From contig MNCI01015735.1 in NCBI GenBank assembly GCA_015680685.1, positions 223,452 through 254,605 on the forward strand: DNA of 31,154 nt, in the 5' to 3' direction. The notes below the pieces were generated by a model. That model saw nothing but the letters and a program-made list of their open reading frames with translations. It did no database searches and was not told the origin of the DNA. This document shows positions 31,039-31,154 of this stretch, piece after piece. Each line of letters starts with the position of its first letter. Within the stretch, counting starts at the first letter, position 1. The DNA is from Gnetum montanum (Eukaryota; Streptophyta; Gnetopsida; Gnetales; Gnetaceae). A program made the translations under genes and the position numbers.

Positions 31039-31154
31039 TGATGAGTGGCGAGGTACCCCTACACTCAACCATATGAATATGAGCGTGCACACGCGATCCG
31101 GTCGAACTCCGCAGACTAAATGCCTTAACGCCACAAGAAACACTTGGGGTTAAT
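31039..31154 (-). repeat. LTR edge of a third gypsy-family insertion
   Basis: TGATGAGTGGCGAGGTACCC starts a block matching the outward ends of the LTRs at 341, 16203 and (reverse) 15721, including CCCCTACACTCAACCATATGAAT. It runs off the window. Its matching end is the 3' terminus of a minus-strand LTR, so it is either a solo LTR or the 3' LTR of a whole minus-strand element. It has eight CG dinucleotides in 116 bp, against about two to four in the same stretch of the older copies, and interrupts copia-2. Confidence 0.82.

Overview
This window looks like repeat-rich intergenic DNA from a plant nuclear genome, probably a seed plant with a large genome that purges repeats slowly. The evidence is a pile of LTR retrotransposons of plant type: Ty3/gypsy elements with a tRNA-Asp primer site and two Ty1/copia elements, plus a plant-type LINE. 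All carry in-frame stops, frameshifts and many CG-to-TG/CA changes. I see no host gene, rRNA, tRNA or CRISPR array. The species cannot be named from this sequence.

Layout. (1) 341-16987, minus strand: an old gypsy element ('outer'). It has LTRs of 788 and 785 bp, tRNA-Asp-like primer site, polypurine tract and a perfect 5-bp target duplication (TTGGT) lying 16.6 kb apart. It carries gag but no recognisable protease, RT, RNase H or integrase. Between gag and the 3' region sits an unidentified acidic reading frame (3367-3900). (2) 5684-15721, plus strand: a second gypsy element of the same superfamily branch ('inner'; Athila/Tat-like, RT motif FMDDFS). It is inserted in the outer element's gag with a perfect 5-bp duplication (CTATA). 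It keeps gag-PR-RT-RH-IN in order, all decayed. Its 5' LTR contains an exact 152-bp inverted repeat bounded by two single Ns, most likely an assembly error. (3) About 17300-20556, minus strand: the RT and zf-RVT parts of a 5'-truncated LINE. (4) 20557-26843, minus strand: a copia element with two 407-bp LTRs ('copia-1'). (5) About 26849-31038, minus strand: a Tork/SIRE-like copia element ('copia-2') whose 5' end is outside the window. (6) 31039-31154: the edge of another LTR of the gypsy family, inserted in copia-2. It keeps CpGs that the older copies have lost, so it is the youngest insertion here.

The insertion order follows from the nesting: LINE and copia-2 are old substrates; the outer gypsy landed beside the LINE, the inner gypsy landed in the outer; copia-1 landed at the LINE/copia-2 boundary; the LTR at the right edge landed in copia-2. 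The outer element could only have moved with proteins supplied by a relative such as the inner element, which shares its terminal sequences, gag type and primer-site type. All coordinates of decayed domains are approximate; LTR edges, target duplications, primer sites and tracts are exact readings.
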